Positions 31,801-43,900 of a DNA stretch of 64,000 nt are shown here, piece after piece (within the stretch, counting starts at the first letter, position 1; each line of letters opens with the position of its first letter). A program made the translations under genes and the position numbers. The stretch spans positions 38,776,553 through 38,840,552 of the forward strand of contig CP154956.1 in NCBI GenBank assembly GCA_039621445.1, given 5' to 3'. The notes beneath the pieces are model-generated. The model worked only from the letters and a program-made list of their open reading frames with translations, made no database searches and was not told the DNA's origin. The stretch is from Euglena gracilis (taxonomy: Eukaryota; Euglenida; Euglenophyceae; Euglenales).

Positions 31801-33675
31801 AAATTAGAACCGACAAAATTGGAAGCCGAAAAAATTTGAGATTTTTTGATGGAAAACCCACATTTTTTTTCACAGAAAATACTCAAAGATTTCAGGGTTA
31901 AATTTGGTAGTTTTAGGAGGGGGTGGAAACGAAGTCCAAAAAAAAGTCGACCAAATTTTGGCACAATCACATTTTACTGACATTTTTTCTCTGTCAATTT
32001 TTTTTGGATTTTCAATGGCATTTTTTTGCTTCAAAAACCTCTCAAAATCAAAATTTTGAGAAAATGTTGATATTTTGGAAGGTGTGAAAAATGGGGGTTT
32101 GAGGGAGTTTTCCTTGCGAAATGGCCATTTTTGGAGGGAAAATTCTAAAATCATTTTTTTGGTCATCAAAAAGTGACGTTTTTTAGTTTTTCCAGACGTT
32201 TTTTTGTTGTGTTTTTTTTTAAAAAAAACAAGTTTTTTTCAAAAAAAACAAGCAGTCATACTTGGCAAGCCCCTATGGTCAAGCCCCAAAATTCCTCCAT
32301 TTTAGGCCATTTTAGGCCATTTTAGGCCATTTTAGCTATGGGTGCCTGCATATGGGTCCCAAAATGGGTTAAAAAAACACCCGGCGCCAAAGGCGCCGGA
32401 AAATTTTTTTCGGGTCCAAAACTGCCCTGGGGGGGGGGGGCGGTCCTAAAGGGGCGTCCTTAACTAAAAAAAAACCCCCCGTCCCAAATGGACCGCCCTG
32501 ACGGTGACCGAGGACGATGTTCAGGAGCGACTTTCCATGGAGCTTGGTCCAAGCCCCCAGCGCACTCCAATGATTGGCTTCTGATGCGGAAGCCAATCGC
32601 ATGGCACAAAAAGAATTGCAGATGCGAAGGATGAAAGGGAAGACGAACAGGGTAGAAAGACAAACCTAGTTTCGGGGGTCGAGGTTGGCGCAGAGTTGGG
32701 GACCCAAGGGCTCGACTGTTTATTATCCACTCATTTATGCACAGGCAATATGACATGGGACGGTTCCGTGGGAGGTGGCGCCGCGGTGGCCACGGCTGGC
32801 TGCGACGCCACCACTGTTTCCTCTAAACTTGTCGCTCTCCGTTGGCCTTTGAGGGTAATCAACATCCCCCAAGGAGCTGCCCAAAAAGGGTTCATGCACA
32901 TGGAAGGAAAATCCGTAATATCTCAACTGTTTCCATGAGAAAGCTGACCCTAACCCTCACCCTATCCTACGCCTTTAAATTATGTTATCAATTTTCATTT
33001 GGTTCTGCCATGGCCAGCCACGGCTGGCCGAGGTCTCCATGTCTCCATGTTGCATGTCTCTACGCCTCCATGTTCCATGTACCATATCAACCCTGGGCTG
33101 GACGGGAAGGCCTGGTGGGAGGGGTCGACCCCTCCCACCGACCACCCACAAGGGTTGCGGGGATTCCCGTACAGTCCTGACCCATGGCACCCCAAAGAAA
33201 GGGGCATCCAGAATGACTTGCTGTGCAGCGGGTCACTAATCGCAGGACGCCGGCTCTCCCCCTTTTCCTGCCAGTCCCCGGCGAGGCCCCTGGGCCCCCT
33301 GCCCAGCGTGCGCTTCAACACCGCGTTGAGGAGCTCGTTGAGGACGAGCAAGAGGAACAGCAGGGCGGCCGGCGTGCTGCGGCCCGCAACTGCGACCGCC
33401 GGTACACTGTTGGGGACCGGGGGGTGGCGGCCCATGTGACTCACGCCACAGCCGGGCAGTGCAGCCAACACGGGGAGTGGCCGGCATTGAGGGGAAGGGG
33501 GGGGGGCACACATAATGGCGATCGCCTGGGGCAGCAGGGACGCCACTGCCAGGGGCCAGCCGAGGGGGTCGTCTGCGTCGTAGACGACGTGCGGAGAGCG
33601 GTCCGGAATGAAATGGAAAAGAAACTCTATGCCCCCGAACACAGTCAACCAAACACGTACCGAACAAAAAAACAA
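28380..33675 (-). CDS. DOLPP1: Dolichyldiphosphatase-like PAP2 membrane phosphatase
   Basis: Minus-strand exons: about 33506-33675 (HVVYDADDPLGWPLAVASLL), about 33258-33415 (AALLFLLLVLNELLNAVLKR), about 30845-30931 (ADFGMPSSHCQFMFCLL), 30663 to about 30765 (WPGIALLALLALAVAYS) and 28380-28534 (VHLEYHTWGQAFVGCATG). GMPSSH and SRVHLEYHTWGQ are PAP2-family signature motifs containing the catalytic histidines, and the order matches eukaryotic DOLPP1/CWH8. That enzyme recycles dolichyl diphosphate on the lumenal ER side for N-glycosylation. Several hydrophobic segments fit membrane helices. The last intron is canonical: CTCCAG/GTGCCC and TTTTGTCAG/G restore YSRVHLEYHTWGQ. The start codon and the extreme C-terminus are not settled. 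Confidence 0.85.
28655..29519. repeat. AATAAC / AAC satellite (about 865 bp)
   Basis: Long blocks of hexanucleotide AATAAC alternate with blocks of trinucleotide AAC, with sporadic variants (GAACAA, CCAATA) toward 29040-29500. It lies in the last DOLPP1-like intron, so the transcript carries (GTTATT)n. The long open frames here are repeat artefacts. Confidence 0.95.
29882..30140. mobile_element. hAT-like miniature element H (259 bp)
   Basis: Starts CAGGCTTCTTTTTAAGACC and ends CTTAAAAAGATGCCTG. Inside are two C/G-run hairpins and a central TTTTCGGCGCTTCGCGCCGA hairpin (30001-30020). The 8-bp flanks match at only 5 positions, so the duplication is eroded or the site was C/G slippage-prone. 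It lies in the last DOLPP1-like intron. Confidence 0.75.
30338..30652. mobile_element. hAT-like miniature element E (315 bp)
   Basis: Starts CAGGCTGTTTTTTACC and ends CTAAAATACAGCCTG. Flanks are GCGGGGGGC (30329-30337) and GCGGGGGC (30653-30660), an 8-bp duplication with one slipped G. The centre is GGCGCCTTCGGCGCC (about 30491-30505). The insertion begins just inside the donor end of the last DOLPP1-like intron, a few bases from the GT. Confidence 0.82.
31287..32500. mobile_element. hAT-like element D (1214 bp)
   Basis: Starts CAGGGCGGTCCTTAAG and ends GGACCGCCCTG, with perfect 8-bp flanks ACGGTGAC (31279-31286 and 32501-32508). The interior is AT-rich and homologous to element F (for example AAATTTTACTGACATTTTT). 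A GGCGCCAAAGGCGCC hairpin lies near 32381. There is no coding capacity. It lies in the intron between the second and third recognised DOLPP1-like exons. Confidence 0.9.
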
Positions 33676-33679
33676 AACT

Positions 33680-35290
33680 CAACAATTCTCTTCGAAAACG
33701 GCTTCGACATCAGGGCCATTGCCAAACCGTCCAAAAAAATTTTGGGGCTTTTGAATTCTCGAACCCATTCGAGCCCGGGACTGGCCGTTGGCCGGCGTGT
33801 TGGCCAAAGGGAGGTAGGTCGTTAAGGTGGTCCTTAAAACAAAAAACCCGAACTTCACCATCCCTTAAGGACTGCCCTGGACATGCGTGAACTTGAATGC
33901 CGAGGCCCGCATCACTGCCGTCCTGCCTGCCCCCGAGGGTCAGTCAGGCGCAGGGCATGGCTGCGACAGTGACACGGGGCAGGGAGAAAGGATGGTCAGA
34001 ACATGAGCCTCCCCCCACCCCCCCCCAACGGAGGTGTGGGGGGGGGCATGGACGAGGATCGACATGGGTGAGGGTGAGGGTGAGGGGGAATGGGGGTTCT
34101 GATTCACAGGAATGGGAGTTCAAATGGTCCCAAACCAAATGTCCTCCGACCCACCCTTTTTTCGAAAACCCACCCACCCGCAACCCCCCTCCCAGAGGTC
34201 AACCACCCACCCACCCACCCACCCACCCAAAACCCAGCCAAAATCGGCCGAAAACGGTGAATTTTTTTTGGCCAGCCTCACACTGGGCAAAAACCTGACC
34301 CATGGCGCACCCCCAGGGGGGGGGGTCTTGGGGCCCCAACCCACCCGCCCACTCTCGAAAACCCCCCGGGGAAGAGGTCACACAGGTGTTAAATGAATCC
34401 ATGGTGCGCACCCTGCCAAGTTGTTTGGGGGATTTACATGCATCAAGCTTTACATGCATCAATGAACACGCAACCTTCCGATATCCCTCCCCCAAAAAAT
34501 ACGCTGGATGAGCTCAGCCCCTGCCACTTTCTGATTTTGGCTTGATTTTCAGGTTTTGGCGGCCCTGGGGCCGACGGGGACGCCTTTCATGCGCCCTGGC
34601 GCATTTGGTTTCCCCCTTCACTGGACGCTGCCCTCACAAGGAAACCGCAATGACATTGTGCAGCGGCTTGCTATCTGCTCCTGGGGCCACTGCCAATCCA
34701 TACATCGACAAATATTCCGCTGGTGGGTCTGAGAGGCAGTGCCAGGTCGAAGAGAAACGAGTGGGCAAAGCGTCTTCGTTCCCATACGAAAGGACACGAT
34801 GCGAGGCGCGGTGGGGCACCGGCCAGCAGCGACCCCCTCCCCCGGCACTCAGCCCTGCGGCGGACTTGGAGGGCGAAGGGCCACTGGCAGGGAAGTGTGG
34901 CGAGCGACCCTTGGAGGGAACCACTGGAGCCCAGAGCCGGAACTCCCACGTCCCTTCAGTTTGCGCGTTTCAACTACCTAACCCCCCCTGCCCCCACCCC
35001 TCCCCCCGAAACCGCCACCTGACAGATGGGCAGAACCAGGGACCCTGACAACTTCCTATCGTGACCGGCCGGCCGGTGCCGGGGACTCTGACAGGTTCTC
35101 GGCAAACAAAACTCCCGGGGGGGGGGGGAGGTTTGGTTAAAAGAAAGTGCCAAAGACAAGCAATTGCGGAAGCCTGGTGTTCATCACACCCAACGGGTGA
35201 CTGCTTTGTTTTTGGCCCCAGAACCCCCCCACCCGATGCAGCGACTACTCGGGGTTGAGTGTTGGGTTTTCCCACAAGATGATGCAGGCA
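33680..35290. other. Intergenic region between DOLPP1-like and HisN-like genes
   Basis: About 1.6 kb without a recognised gene. It contains CGTTAAGGTGGTCCTTAAA and CCCTTAAGGACTGCCCTG pieces of the element-D terminal family (33818-33882). A repeat shared with 54.25-54.44 kb is listed separately. Confidence 0.45.
34135..34385. repeat. Dispersed repeat R2, copy 1
   Basis: The blocks TTCGAAAACCCACCCACC, then (ACCC)n, CAAAANCCAGCC, AAAACCTGACCCATGGCGC and a terminal CTCTCGAAAACC recur in the same order at 54248-54440. Both copies are AC/CCC-rich and non-coding. Confidence 0.6.
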
Positions 35291-35294
35291 GAAG

Positions 35295-38200
35295 CCCCTG
35301 CACTTCGCTGGCTGCCATCACCGCCTCGTGCAGGGGGCCGGCCGTGGCGATCAGCGATGACGCCTGCAAAGGGTCGCCTCCCGTCCAGCTCGTCACCCGC
35401 CCCCCGGCGCCCTCCACCACGGGCACCACCGCTGCCACGTCCCAATATGACGGGGGAAGGCTGGCCTCGGACGAAAATACCAACACACCTGGGTTGCGAA
35501 CACCAGCCAACATGGCCCCCCCACAAAACAAACAAGCAACACAACTTGTGTGTGTGTATGTGTGTGTGTGTGTGTGTGTGCCGGCACGCGCGCGTGCGTG
35601 TGGTGTGTGTTGCGTGCACGCGCGCGCGTGTTTGGTCTATTGTGGCAAAACAGCCGGGCTGGCCTTCGGCAGGCCCGTGTCCACCATGACGTCCGCTGCC
35701 CCAGTGGCCAGGGTGAAGTACCCAAAGCAGTCGCCCCACGTCCGGCTCAGCCCCGCCCGGGCCGCGAGGTCCGCCACGCCGGCCTGGCGGGGGTCGGAGG
35801 GCGGCGCCAGGGCGGTGAGGAGCACCGTGGCGAGGCCAGCGGGGCAAACCGTTTGCCAAGCCCCCCTTGGGGCCGGAATGGTCATGGCCAAAGGCTTGAG
35901 GATGGAAAGTCAATGCATCGGAAATGACGGCGATGGGCCATGCAGTAATGACCATCGTGTGCGGCATGGCCATCCCGCTGATGAACCCCTGGGGTCCGTG
36001 GGATCTGGTTTGCTTGGTGGGTCGAAGGGGGGTAGTAGGTCAATGAGATGTTGGTCAAAACCCTGCCCCCCAAAATGACCTGGCCTTGTCGTTGGAACGG
36101 ATTGACATTGAAACTCCGGAGAAAAGCTTTTTTGGGACGTTCTGACACAGTTTTTAACAATGATTTGAAAATCATTTGAATTTGTTCTTGACAATATTCT
36201 CGAAAAATTTTGTCAGCGTTATATGAATCTTTTGGCAAAGAACTTGAGACAGTTATGTGATGGTTGGTACAACCATGCATAGAAACCACAACAAAAGAAC
36301 AATGACGCCCCCCTTTTCATTTGTCCCCCATTCGGTCGGAGACTATGTGTGGAGGGTGGCCAATTGGGGGGTGGGGTACCCCAGAGATCAGGCAGTAGAC
36401 TTTGGTCATTTTGGAACTCCCTCCTGTGGTGAAGTTCACTGTTCGGATGTTCACTGGGGCTCCTGGACCCCACCCCCTCTGTTTCCCACAACGATGAACC
36501 CCACCACCCAATGAACCTCCGGTGAACTTCATCACAGGGTTCACAGCCCCCCCCCCCCCCGACCGACCTACTCCACGGATTGCCTCCCTCTCCATTGGCC
36601 AGTGCAGTGCACCTGGGAAGGGAATACAGGGTTTGAATGAAGAAAAGTCGTGGATTTGGCACTCCACACAATGAGTAACGGAACAGCAACAAAAACACAG
36701 GGTGGAGAAGCAACATGGATCGCAAGTTGCATGTAAATGCCTTCAGGGTCCCCTGGAACGTATATATTTCTGCTGGAGCTGTGGAGCAGTGGAGAGAACA
36801 GTGGAAAACTTCCTCCGGGGATGATTTCCATTATGCAACAATGTTTTGATATGCATTCTGATAGGACTTTAAGGACATTTTGATTCTGAAAATTTGTTGG
36901 CCAAAACATCCAAAAATGACAAAAACTGGACGAAAAGTTTTGTCTAAGAAAAAAATTCGGGCCCACAATTGTGGCATTTCTGGAAAAAAAAGGAAACCAA
37001 ACCACAAATCGGGCTGTCTCGTGAACTGTGTCAAAAACTTCAAAAAATGCCATTTTGTTCCAAAAATCTTGTCAGAAAGTCTCAAATAACCCCGTCAAAA
37101 CGTTCAAGAAATCTGCCAAACGTTTCATAAATTCTGTCATTTCTTTGAAATTGGTCAATTCGTTCCGAGAATCGACGGCACCAGCTGCACAACACAATTT
37201 TTGGCGAAATTCTTCAAAAATGACAGGGAGAATAAAAATACTTATAAATACAACCAAAAATCAGTTTTCTGTAGGTTTTGTAGGCACCAAAACTTCGCTG
37301 TACGCAATGTTTTCTTTCCACCGGGGGGGGGGGGGGGGCGGGGGGGCGTCCTTTGGTTGGTCGGCCCGAGGGGGAGGGAGGGGTTTACTTAAACCTCATC
37401 ACAACGGCCAGCAGAAGCACACAAAAAATGAGTGAGTGACAGATGTGTCCCTCCAGCAATGCACTGTGGAGCGAGAAGTGTGACGGGTATGCCCAGTGCC
37501 ACGCTGTGGATCTTCGATGCGGTCGCAGTGTCGGACACGCACAGCCCTGGAGGTGCCGTCCGACAAGGCAGGTGTGCAGCTTGACCGACAGGAGAGCCCC
37601 CTCCCAGAAACAGAGGAAGATACACAGAAGATCCACCAAGAGGTCATTCATCAGTCCTCAGGGGGGGGGGGGGGGCGTCAGCAGCGCCCCCAGCTTCAGC
37701 AGCGTGCAGCCATCCCACCAGCCGACCAGTGTCTGGCCAAGCACTGGGAGCATACAATGTTTTACCAACCCCCCCCCCCCCCCGGGGTCACTTCACACTT
37801 CCCAAAAAAACCGTTCCCCGACTAACTAACCAGACACTCCCCAGGGGGAGTCGGCATACAGGGGAAATTGACCACAAAGGAAAATATTTTTCTGCACCGG
37901 ATCAATTTGCTGATTTTTTGCCAACCCATTCCCCCAAAGGGGGGGTTTGGAATAACCCCCCCCCCCCCAGGGGAATCAATCACCCCTCCTCCCCCCCGGG
38001 GGGGGGGGACTGATGGCGACTAAAAAAGTGATTGTATGACCGGGAGGTGGATGGCCCCCAGCAGTGGTCGGTATCGCCCCTCCTCCGGGACCCAGCGCTC
38101 CACTGCCACCAGTGTGCCGAAGAGGGGGCAGTTTGTGATAAACGCCTTCGTGCCGTCGATGGGATCCAGCACCCAGCGGTACTCCGCGTCATGTCGACGG

Positions 38201-39690
38201 GGCGGCTGTTGACCCATAGGCACCCACACACACACGCATGCCCACACAGGCAGGGGCCAGAGGCCTCAGTCTTGCAGTTTGTCTTCCAGTTAGCGTTCCA
38301 TAAAGCTTTAGGACGAAGGCAATACGGACCATTACTTACTGACCAAGAAAGGGGGTAGGGGTTTACCTTTCCGGGATCAGGGAACCAGCTAAATAATCTC
38401 AAAGAAAAGCAGTATCCCCCCCAGGCGCTTGGCCCAGGTCATGACTCAAGGTTAGGCCGGGGGGCCAGCTTTACGTTAGGCCGGGGGCCAACTTTACGGG
38501 GGCCAAGTTTGCATGTGAAGAATTTTGGCGGCCACGTGCAAAAGGCCGAAGGCCAACTTTATGGGACTACGTTTGCATGTGCAGAGGAGGGGGGCATGTC
38601 AGAATCAGGCGCTTGGCCTGGCCCGGGGGGGGGGGGCAAGCCCGGGGGGGGGTAAATCACCACCCAGCCACTTCTCTCCCAAAAGGGGGGGAGTTGGTCC
38701 ACCAGTTGGCTGAAAATCAAATCAGTTGTTCAAATGGCTCAAAATCAATGGGGTTTGGCCATTTTTTCCCCAGAAAGATGGGTGGGATACACCGGGCGAC
38801 CCCACCCCTTGGGGGGTCAGGTCGACAAAGTCTCTGAAAACCAGTCAATCACCCCAGAGGGGCGGGGGGGGGGGGGCACACTTTATGAAACAAGGAGGCG
38901 GGGAAGAACCCCAGAGAATCCTTGAGCAAAGTTGGTGATGGGCAGTGGCTCGTTTCCATTTCCTGACTCGTGCAACACATGGACTTAGCAGACGCTTTTG
39001 TGAAACCAGAGCTTGTAAAGTCAGCCAGAGAGCAATTCAAAGCGAAACACAAGGAAGGCCAAATCACACCAATCCTCTGAAACATGCCGCTAAATAACGG
39101 TCAGATCTTCTGGAGCCCAGGGATGCAGAAGTGGCAGCTCTCTCGAACACTTTTAGGGGCTGTGGTGTGGTTTCTAATTGTTTGCAAGGTGCTGAAGCTT
39201 CTTCTCCAGCCTGGAGCCTCTTCGTGCGGCCACTTCCCAGCGGGTGAGGGCAGAGGAGGGAGAAGAGGGGGGGACAGAAACGGTGGGGGGGGGGCGTGGA
39301 GGGTCGGCCACAGCCCCGAGGGCCGCGAGGGCCGGCCCGAGCATTGGGTGGCGCCAAACTCCTCCCCGAGCACAGCGTGGCCCGGGCAGCGGTGCCCGAG
39401 GAGGGTGCGCATCGCCTGTTCCGCGGCACGGTCCGCCGCCGTCACGGGGGACATGTCCGCTTTCCGCTCCACCACGGCGCCCGCGAAGAGGTAGGGCCGG
39501 GGCCGGGCCGCCCGGCCTCCTTGGCGGTGGGAAGCCTGAGGTGCGGGGAAAGGAGGGCCCGGGGGGGATGGCGGCCTCTGCCGCGGCGACCAGCTCCTTG
39601 ACCACAGGGAGGAACGTGGCCAACTCTGTCTCAGTGAGCACAGAGGCCAGCGGCAGCACCATCCTGGTCGGCCGAGTATCGATTCTGTGG
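35295..39690 (-). CDS. hisN: HisN-type histidinol-phosphatase / inositol-monophosphatase family
   Basis: Minus-strand exons: about 39360-39685 (MVLPLASVLTETELATFL; then RPYLFAGAVVERKADMSPVT and HAVLGEEFG), about 38040-38205 (RWVLDPIDGTKAFITNCPLF), about 37460-37600 (VSDTATASKIHSVALG), about 35655-35845 (LSRTWGDCFGYFTLATGAA) and about 35295-35480 (DVAAVVPVVEGAGGRVT). The metal-binding Glu of GEEFG, the DPIDGT motif and the GDC and VVPVVEGAGG segments define the Mg2+-dependent IMPase fold. KAFIT and FGTL after DPIDGT point to the histidinol-phosphatase branch (histidine biosynthesis, step 8) rather than true inositol monophosphatase. A plastid location is possible but not shown. Intron ends are mostly unresolved. 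Confidence 0.87.
35547..35640. repeat. (TG)n and (GCGT)n microsatellite
   Basis: Short TG and CGCG runs inside the intron between the last two HisN-like exons. Confidence 0.85.
39481..39600 (-). other. Very short HisN-like intron lacking GT
   Basis: Between AEAAI and RPYLFAGAVV the frame changes and about 60-70 nt are extra relative to the family. The stretch has no GT on the sense strand. Near-identical repeats CGGGCCCT and CCGGCCCT bound it; joining them restores AEAAIPPRPYLF in frame. It is either a tiny nonconventional intron or an assembly or frameshift artefact in a GC-rich run. Confidence 0.4.
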
Positions 39691-39714
39691 AGCGCGCACA
39701 TGTGAGCGTGTGCG

Positions 39715-39840
<126 letters not shown>

Positions 39841-40159
39841 CGTGCATGCGTGCGCACCAACATGCGCACGCCGGGGTGTGTATGTATGTTGCGCGTGTGT
39901 AAACGTGTGCGCGCGTGTGCATGCCTGCCTGCCTCCCTGCCTGTGTGTACTATGATGTTGTGTGTATGTGTGAATATTATGGTGCTTGTGCAAGTGTGAG
40001 TGCGTGTGTCAGAATGAATTGAATTGAATTGAATTGAATTGAATTGAATGTGTCAGAATGAATGCATGTGCGTGCACACACACACACACACACATGCACA
40101 AATTCATCGCGTGGCTGTGGTGAGTGAGGGCACCATCAGAGGGGGGATGAATGTCAAGC

Positions 40160-40960
40160 CACAGCGTTCCTCTGGGCAGCAGGGGCGGTGTACCGCACAG
40201 GGTGGGGATCGCCGGCCCCTGGGCTGGTGGCGGTGGCTCCGGCCACTGCGGCGAGGGCGATGGGGGAGTCAGCTGCGGAGCCGCCAGTCGCTCCCCAGCG
40301 GGTGGGGAGGCGCCTGCAGACCCCCCACAGCCCGGCCGCCCCCGCCGCCAGCCACCCCGCCGCCCCCAGTTCTGCCGCCCGCCCCTTCGCCGTGGGGGGG
40401 ACCGGGGGCAGGGTGGGGCAGGCCGCGCCGACTGTGGAGCGGGCAGCAGCCGGGAGGGGATGCCAGGCCAAGGCGGAGAAACACTCTTGCCGCCGGCAAG
40501 TATGTCGACTCCTCTGGATTTGATTTGGGGACTCGACAGGTGCGAAGACAGCAGCAAAGAAAAGCTGGCCCCGACACAAAAAAATTTCGTATGTGCAACA
40601 GGTGGAAACAGTCCTGAACTTGGCGCTTTGGACAACCTGTATAGGAGGGTGGGAGGGGGGGTTGATTTCCCAACTTTCTGCACAGGCTTTCAAAGGACTT
40701 TCCAAAATGGCAGGCCCGCCAGCGCAGTAGGTGGCAAACCTCACTGGAGAGACAATTACTCCGGGGGGCAGGCGAGGCCTGGGCCGACCGGAGCCAGGGC
40801 ACAGAGGGACGGGGCGGCGGCAGCCGCCAGGTCCCCGGCCCGCCTCGGCAGGGCCACACGGCACCGCTGTGCTGCGTCAGAAGCTGCGTGGTGGGGACGG
40901 TGGCGGGGCGGGGGAGAAGGGCCGTCCAGTGGTGGCCCATGACAGGCGTGGCCATGACAG
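40160..40960 (-). other. GC-rich patches, possible N-terminal (presequence) exons
   Basis: Two GC-rich blocks resemble exons in composition. On the minus strand 40180-40440 can read GRAAELGAAGWLAAGAAGLW followed by basic residues, a hydrophobic helix plus positive charge as in transit peptides. 40760-40940 can read an alanine-rich segment. They lie upstream of the HisN-like gene on the same strand. No homology was recognised. Confidence 0.25.
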
Positions 40961-40999
40961 GCACTGGATCGGCAGGCTTTTGGCACTGGTGCCCTGCAG

Positions 41000-43900
41000 T
41001 CCTTAGGAAAGGGACGGGCAACAATGGAGGGAGAGACCTGCCTTTCAACTTTGACGTGGCTGGCCTGGACCTCCCCAAACATTTAGGGGAAGTTTGATCT
41101 CACTGGGTTCATTGAGTGACGAGCGAAGCAGATAATATGCAACCCAAATGTCTCTCCCCACTTCTTGTTTCAGTCTGCATGTTTCTGTTGTTGAGCACAC
41201 TCTCATACACTGAATGTATATCCCCCCTACCCCCAGTCGGAGGACACCTTTATTCATCTGACCAGATTTTTGGCCCGTGCAAAGCGCCAAGCTGAAAATC
41301 TTTGAGCCCAAAACCGTCAAAATAGCCCAAAACTTTCGGTGCAAAGCGGTGGAAGGAAAGAGTGAAAATTTTGGGGTGGGGACGGGTACATTCTGACTTT
41401 TTTGGGGGACCCCTTGTCTAACGACCACCCCCCGGTCAGAGGACACCTGTTTGGTCACAACCCTACGTCTTTGCGACCTCCCCCCCAGTCGGAGGACATA
41501 AAGAGGGGAGGATGGAAAACAACAAATGGTGGAAAAGACATTGAACTGAAATGGATTCTCGATGTCATTCATTCCATTGGGTTGTGACCACTACTTACCA
41601 ACCCCAGGGGGGGGGGGTCACTTTCTGTGTTCAAAAAACCAGTCAACCACTTTTCAAAAAGCAGTCACGCACAGTCAGGGTCTGGAGTGACCAGAGTGAC
41701 CACACTCTGGTCACTCCAGTCAAATTCCTCAAAGCAATGGATATTGGTCATAGCTCCCCTCACCGCGTTCTTGGCCGGTCCCACCCCTGGGGGGGGGGGG
41801 GTCCGGAGCCAAAGACCAGTTGGCCACTTCAGAAATGGCCACCATCCAAAGGCGTGAGGTCATAAGGCCTCCCAGACAATCACCAAAGGCCTGGAAACCA
41901 ATAAAGTTGTCAGAAGGCCGCCCAAGCAGAGCCGGTCGGGGCGACGCATGTCATTTTGTGATGTGCATAAGGTGGCCTCTGCAAACGGCAACGCCAAATC
42001 ATTTGTGCTCTTGAAACTCGCCATCCACCGATTCGCCATCTGCCCTCGTCAATTGTTGATACAAAGCAACTCTTCCAAAAAAAAACAGGATGGCAGGGTC
42101 AGACCTGGGGCCGAAATGGAAGGGCTGGAAATTTCTCCAGCCTCCAAACTGCCAGCCTATCCTCAAGCACCTCCTCCTCGGCTTTTTGGGTCGGACTGGT
42201 GCGATTCCCGAAGGCACAGGGCAGACCCCCTCCCAGTTTCAAATCTCCGTTAGATATGGCCAGGAAGCTCTGGGGCTGGTCAATGGGTTGGATGGCATTC
42301 GCTTCAGCAAAGCGATAGAGAGAAAGAAACATTCAGACCCCCGGAATCGGTTCGGAAGGGGTTCGCAACGGCTCAGCAGTGGATTGTTTAAGAAAAGCCA
42401 CCACCTCCCTGCAATCCTTCAGCAAAAGGCACTTACAAGGCCCAGCCCAGCGTCCCCGTTGCCACCCCCCTGCTTGACCTGCCACGCAATGCTGAACGAC
42501 GGTGAAGGGCGAAGGCCCTTGCGGGTCCGCGGGGGATATTACAGCGGGAGGGTTGGTGGGGTGGATGTTCGCAGGGTCGGGGGGGGGGCGGCCAAACCCC
42601 CAAGGTGTGCTGCCCACAATGTGGGGAGCGGTTGGCTGGCCGCCCGCCCCCCCCCCCCCCGAGACTGAAATGGGGTTGGAGGCTGGGGGCGTGAAGGACG
42701 CCGGTGTGGTGAGAGAGGGACAGCATGGGGGTGTCGTCGCACGGTAGCAGCGACGGCGGTGGGTTGCCCCCACTGCCGGATGGGTGGAGGTGCGAGGTGC
42801 GGGGGAGGCGTGGGGGCGAGGGTGGCACGCCGGGTGCGGAGGGCAGCGCGGGTCAGCGTCAGCGTCAGCTGGGTTTGGTGGCCGCAAATGGCACGTCGGC
42901 GCAGGAAATGAGGGGCGTCAGAAGGGCCCCAGACTGTTGCCTGGCGTCGGGGGACAGCGACTCACCCGCCGGGGGGCTTTTCCAGCCGAAACTTACCCTT
43001 TTGTCTTTGACCATACCCCTCCTCTGGTGATCAGCGCCACCCACCGAAACAGGCTGCTTCTTGAGACCCCAGGCTGCCAGGGGGTCCCCCACCAAGCGTG
43101 GTACGGGACCCCCTCCTCCTGGGGGACTCCCCCCCCCAAAAACGGGCCATCGAAAACGCATTATCCGACAATTTCCTGCACCGAAGCCCGCATCCAGACC
43201 AGACTGCCAGACTCCCTGGCCCAAAAGCTCCCAAAATACGGACAATCCTGAAAATTCTGCAAACTGACCATTGCCCCCCCCCCCCCCCCGCAGCCCAGAC
43301 ACACCCATCCCCAAAGAGGCTCGGCATTTTGGGTGAACGTCTGGTCGGGGCTGCGCCGTCGCCCGGGGCGCATGCCACCTCCGTCCAGAGGCGGAGAGGC
43401 GGACGGCTGGCGGGTTGGGTCGCCCACGAAGACGGTGGCCAAGGGAGCCATTGTGTGCCAAGGGAGCCACTTTGACAAAAAAAATTTCCATGTGGGTAAC
43501 AGGTTCCTGGCCTCAATGTGAAGGACCATTAGTGGGCAGGGGGAGGGGGAACGCAGCACGGGTCCTTGAAAAACGCGACACAAAAAACCACAAAAAATGG
43601 AATGAAATAAAGAAAAAAAACCAAGTCAAAATAAAATAATGCAAAATTAATCTGAAACCAAAGAAATTCCCCCCCCAAATTTCAATTTTGTGCATTTTGG
43701 GCAGTCTGCATGTTGCCAGAAATTCCAAAAAAAAAACATGATCTTTGGAATATTAGGACATTCTATCCTTTTTGTGCCAAAAAAATAAAAATGAAAAAAA
43801 GTTGACAAAAAAGCTGATCTCAGCGAAAAATCTGCTTCAAAATGTGGATTTTTTCTCAGTCGAAAATCTTCCCCACCAAGATTTGAAAAATTGCTGGAAA

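Noticed and set aside
34542-35048. 168-codon plus-strand open frame
   Set aside because: No recognisable family, no support from codon periodicity that I can see, and it lies between two minus-strand genes. Probably chance in moderately GC-rich DNA.
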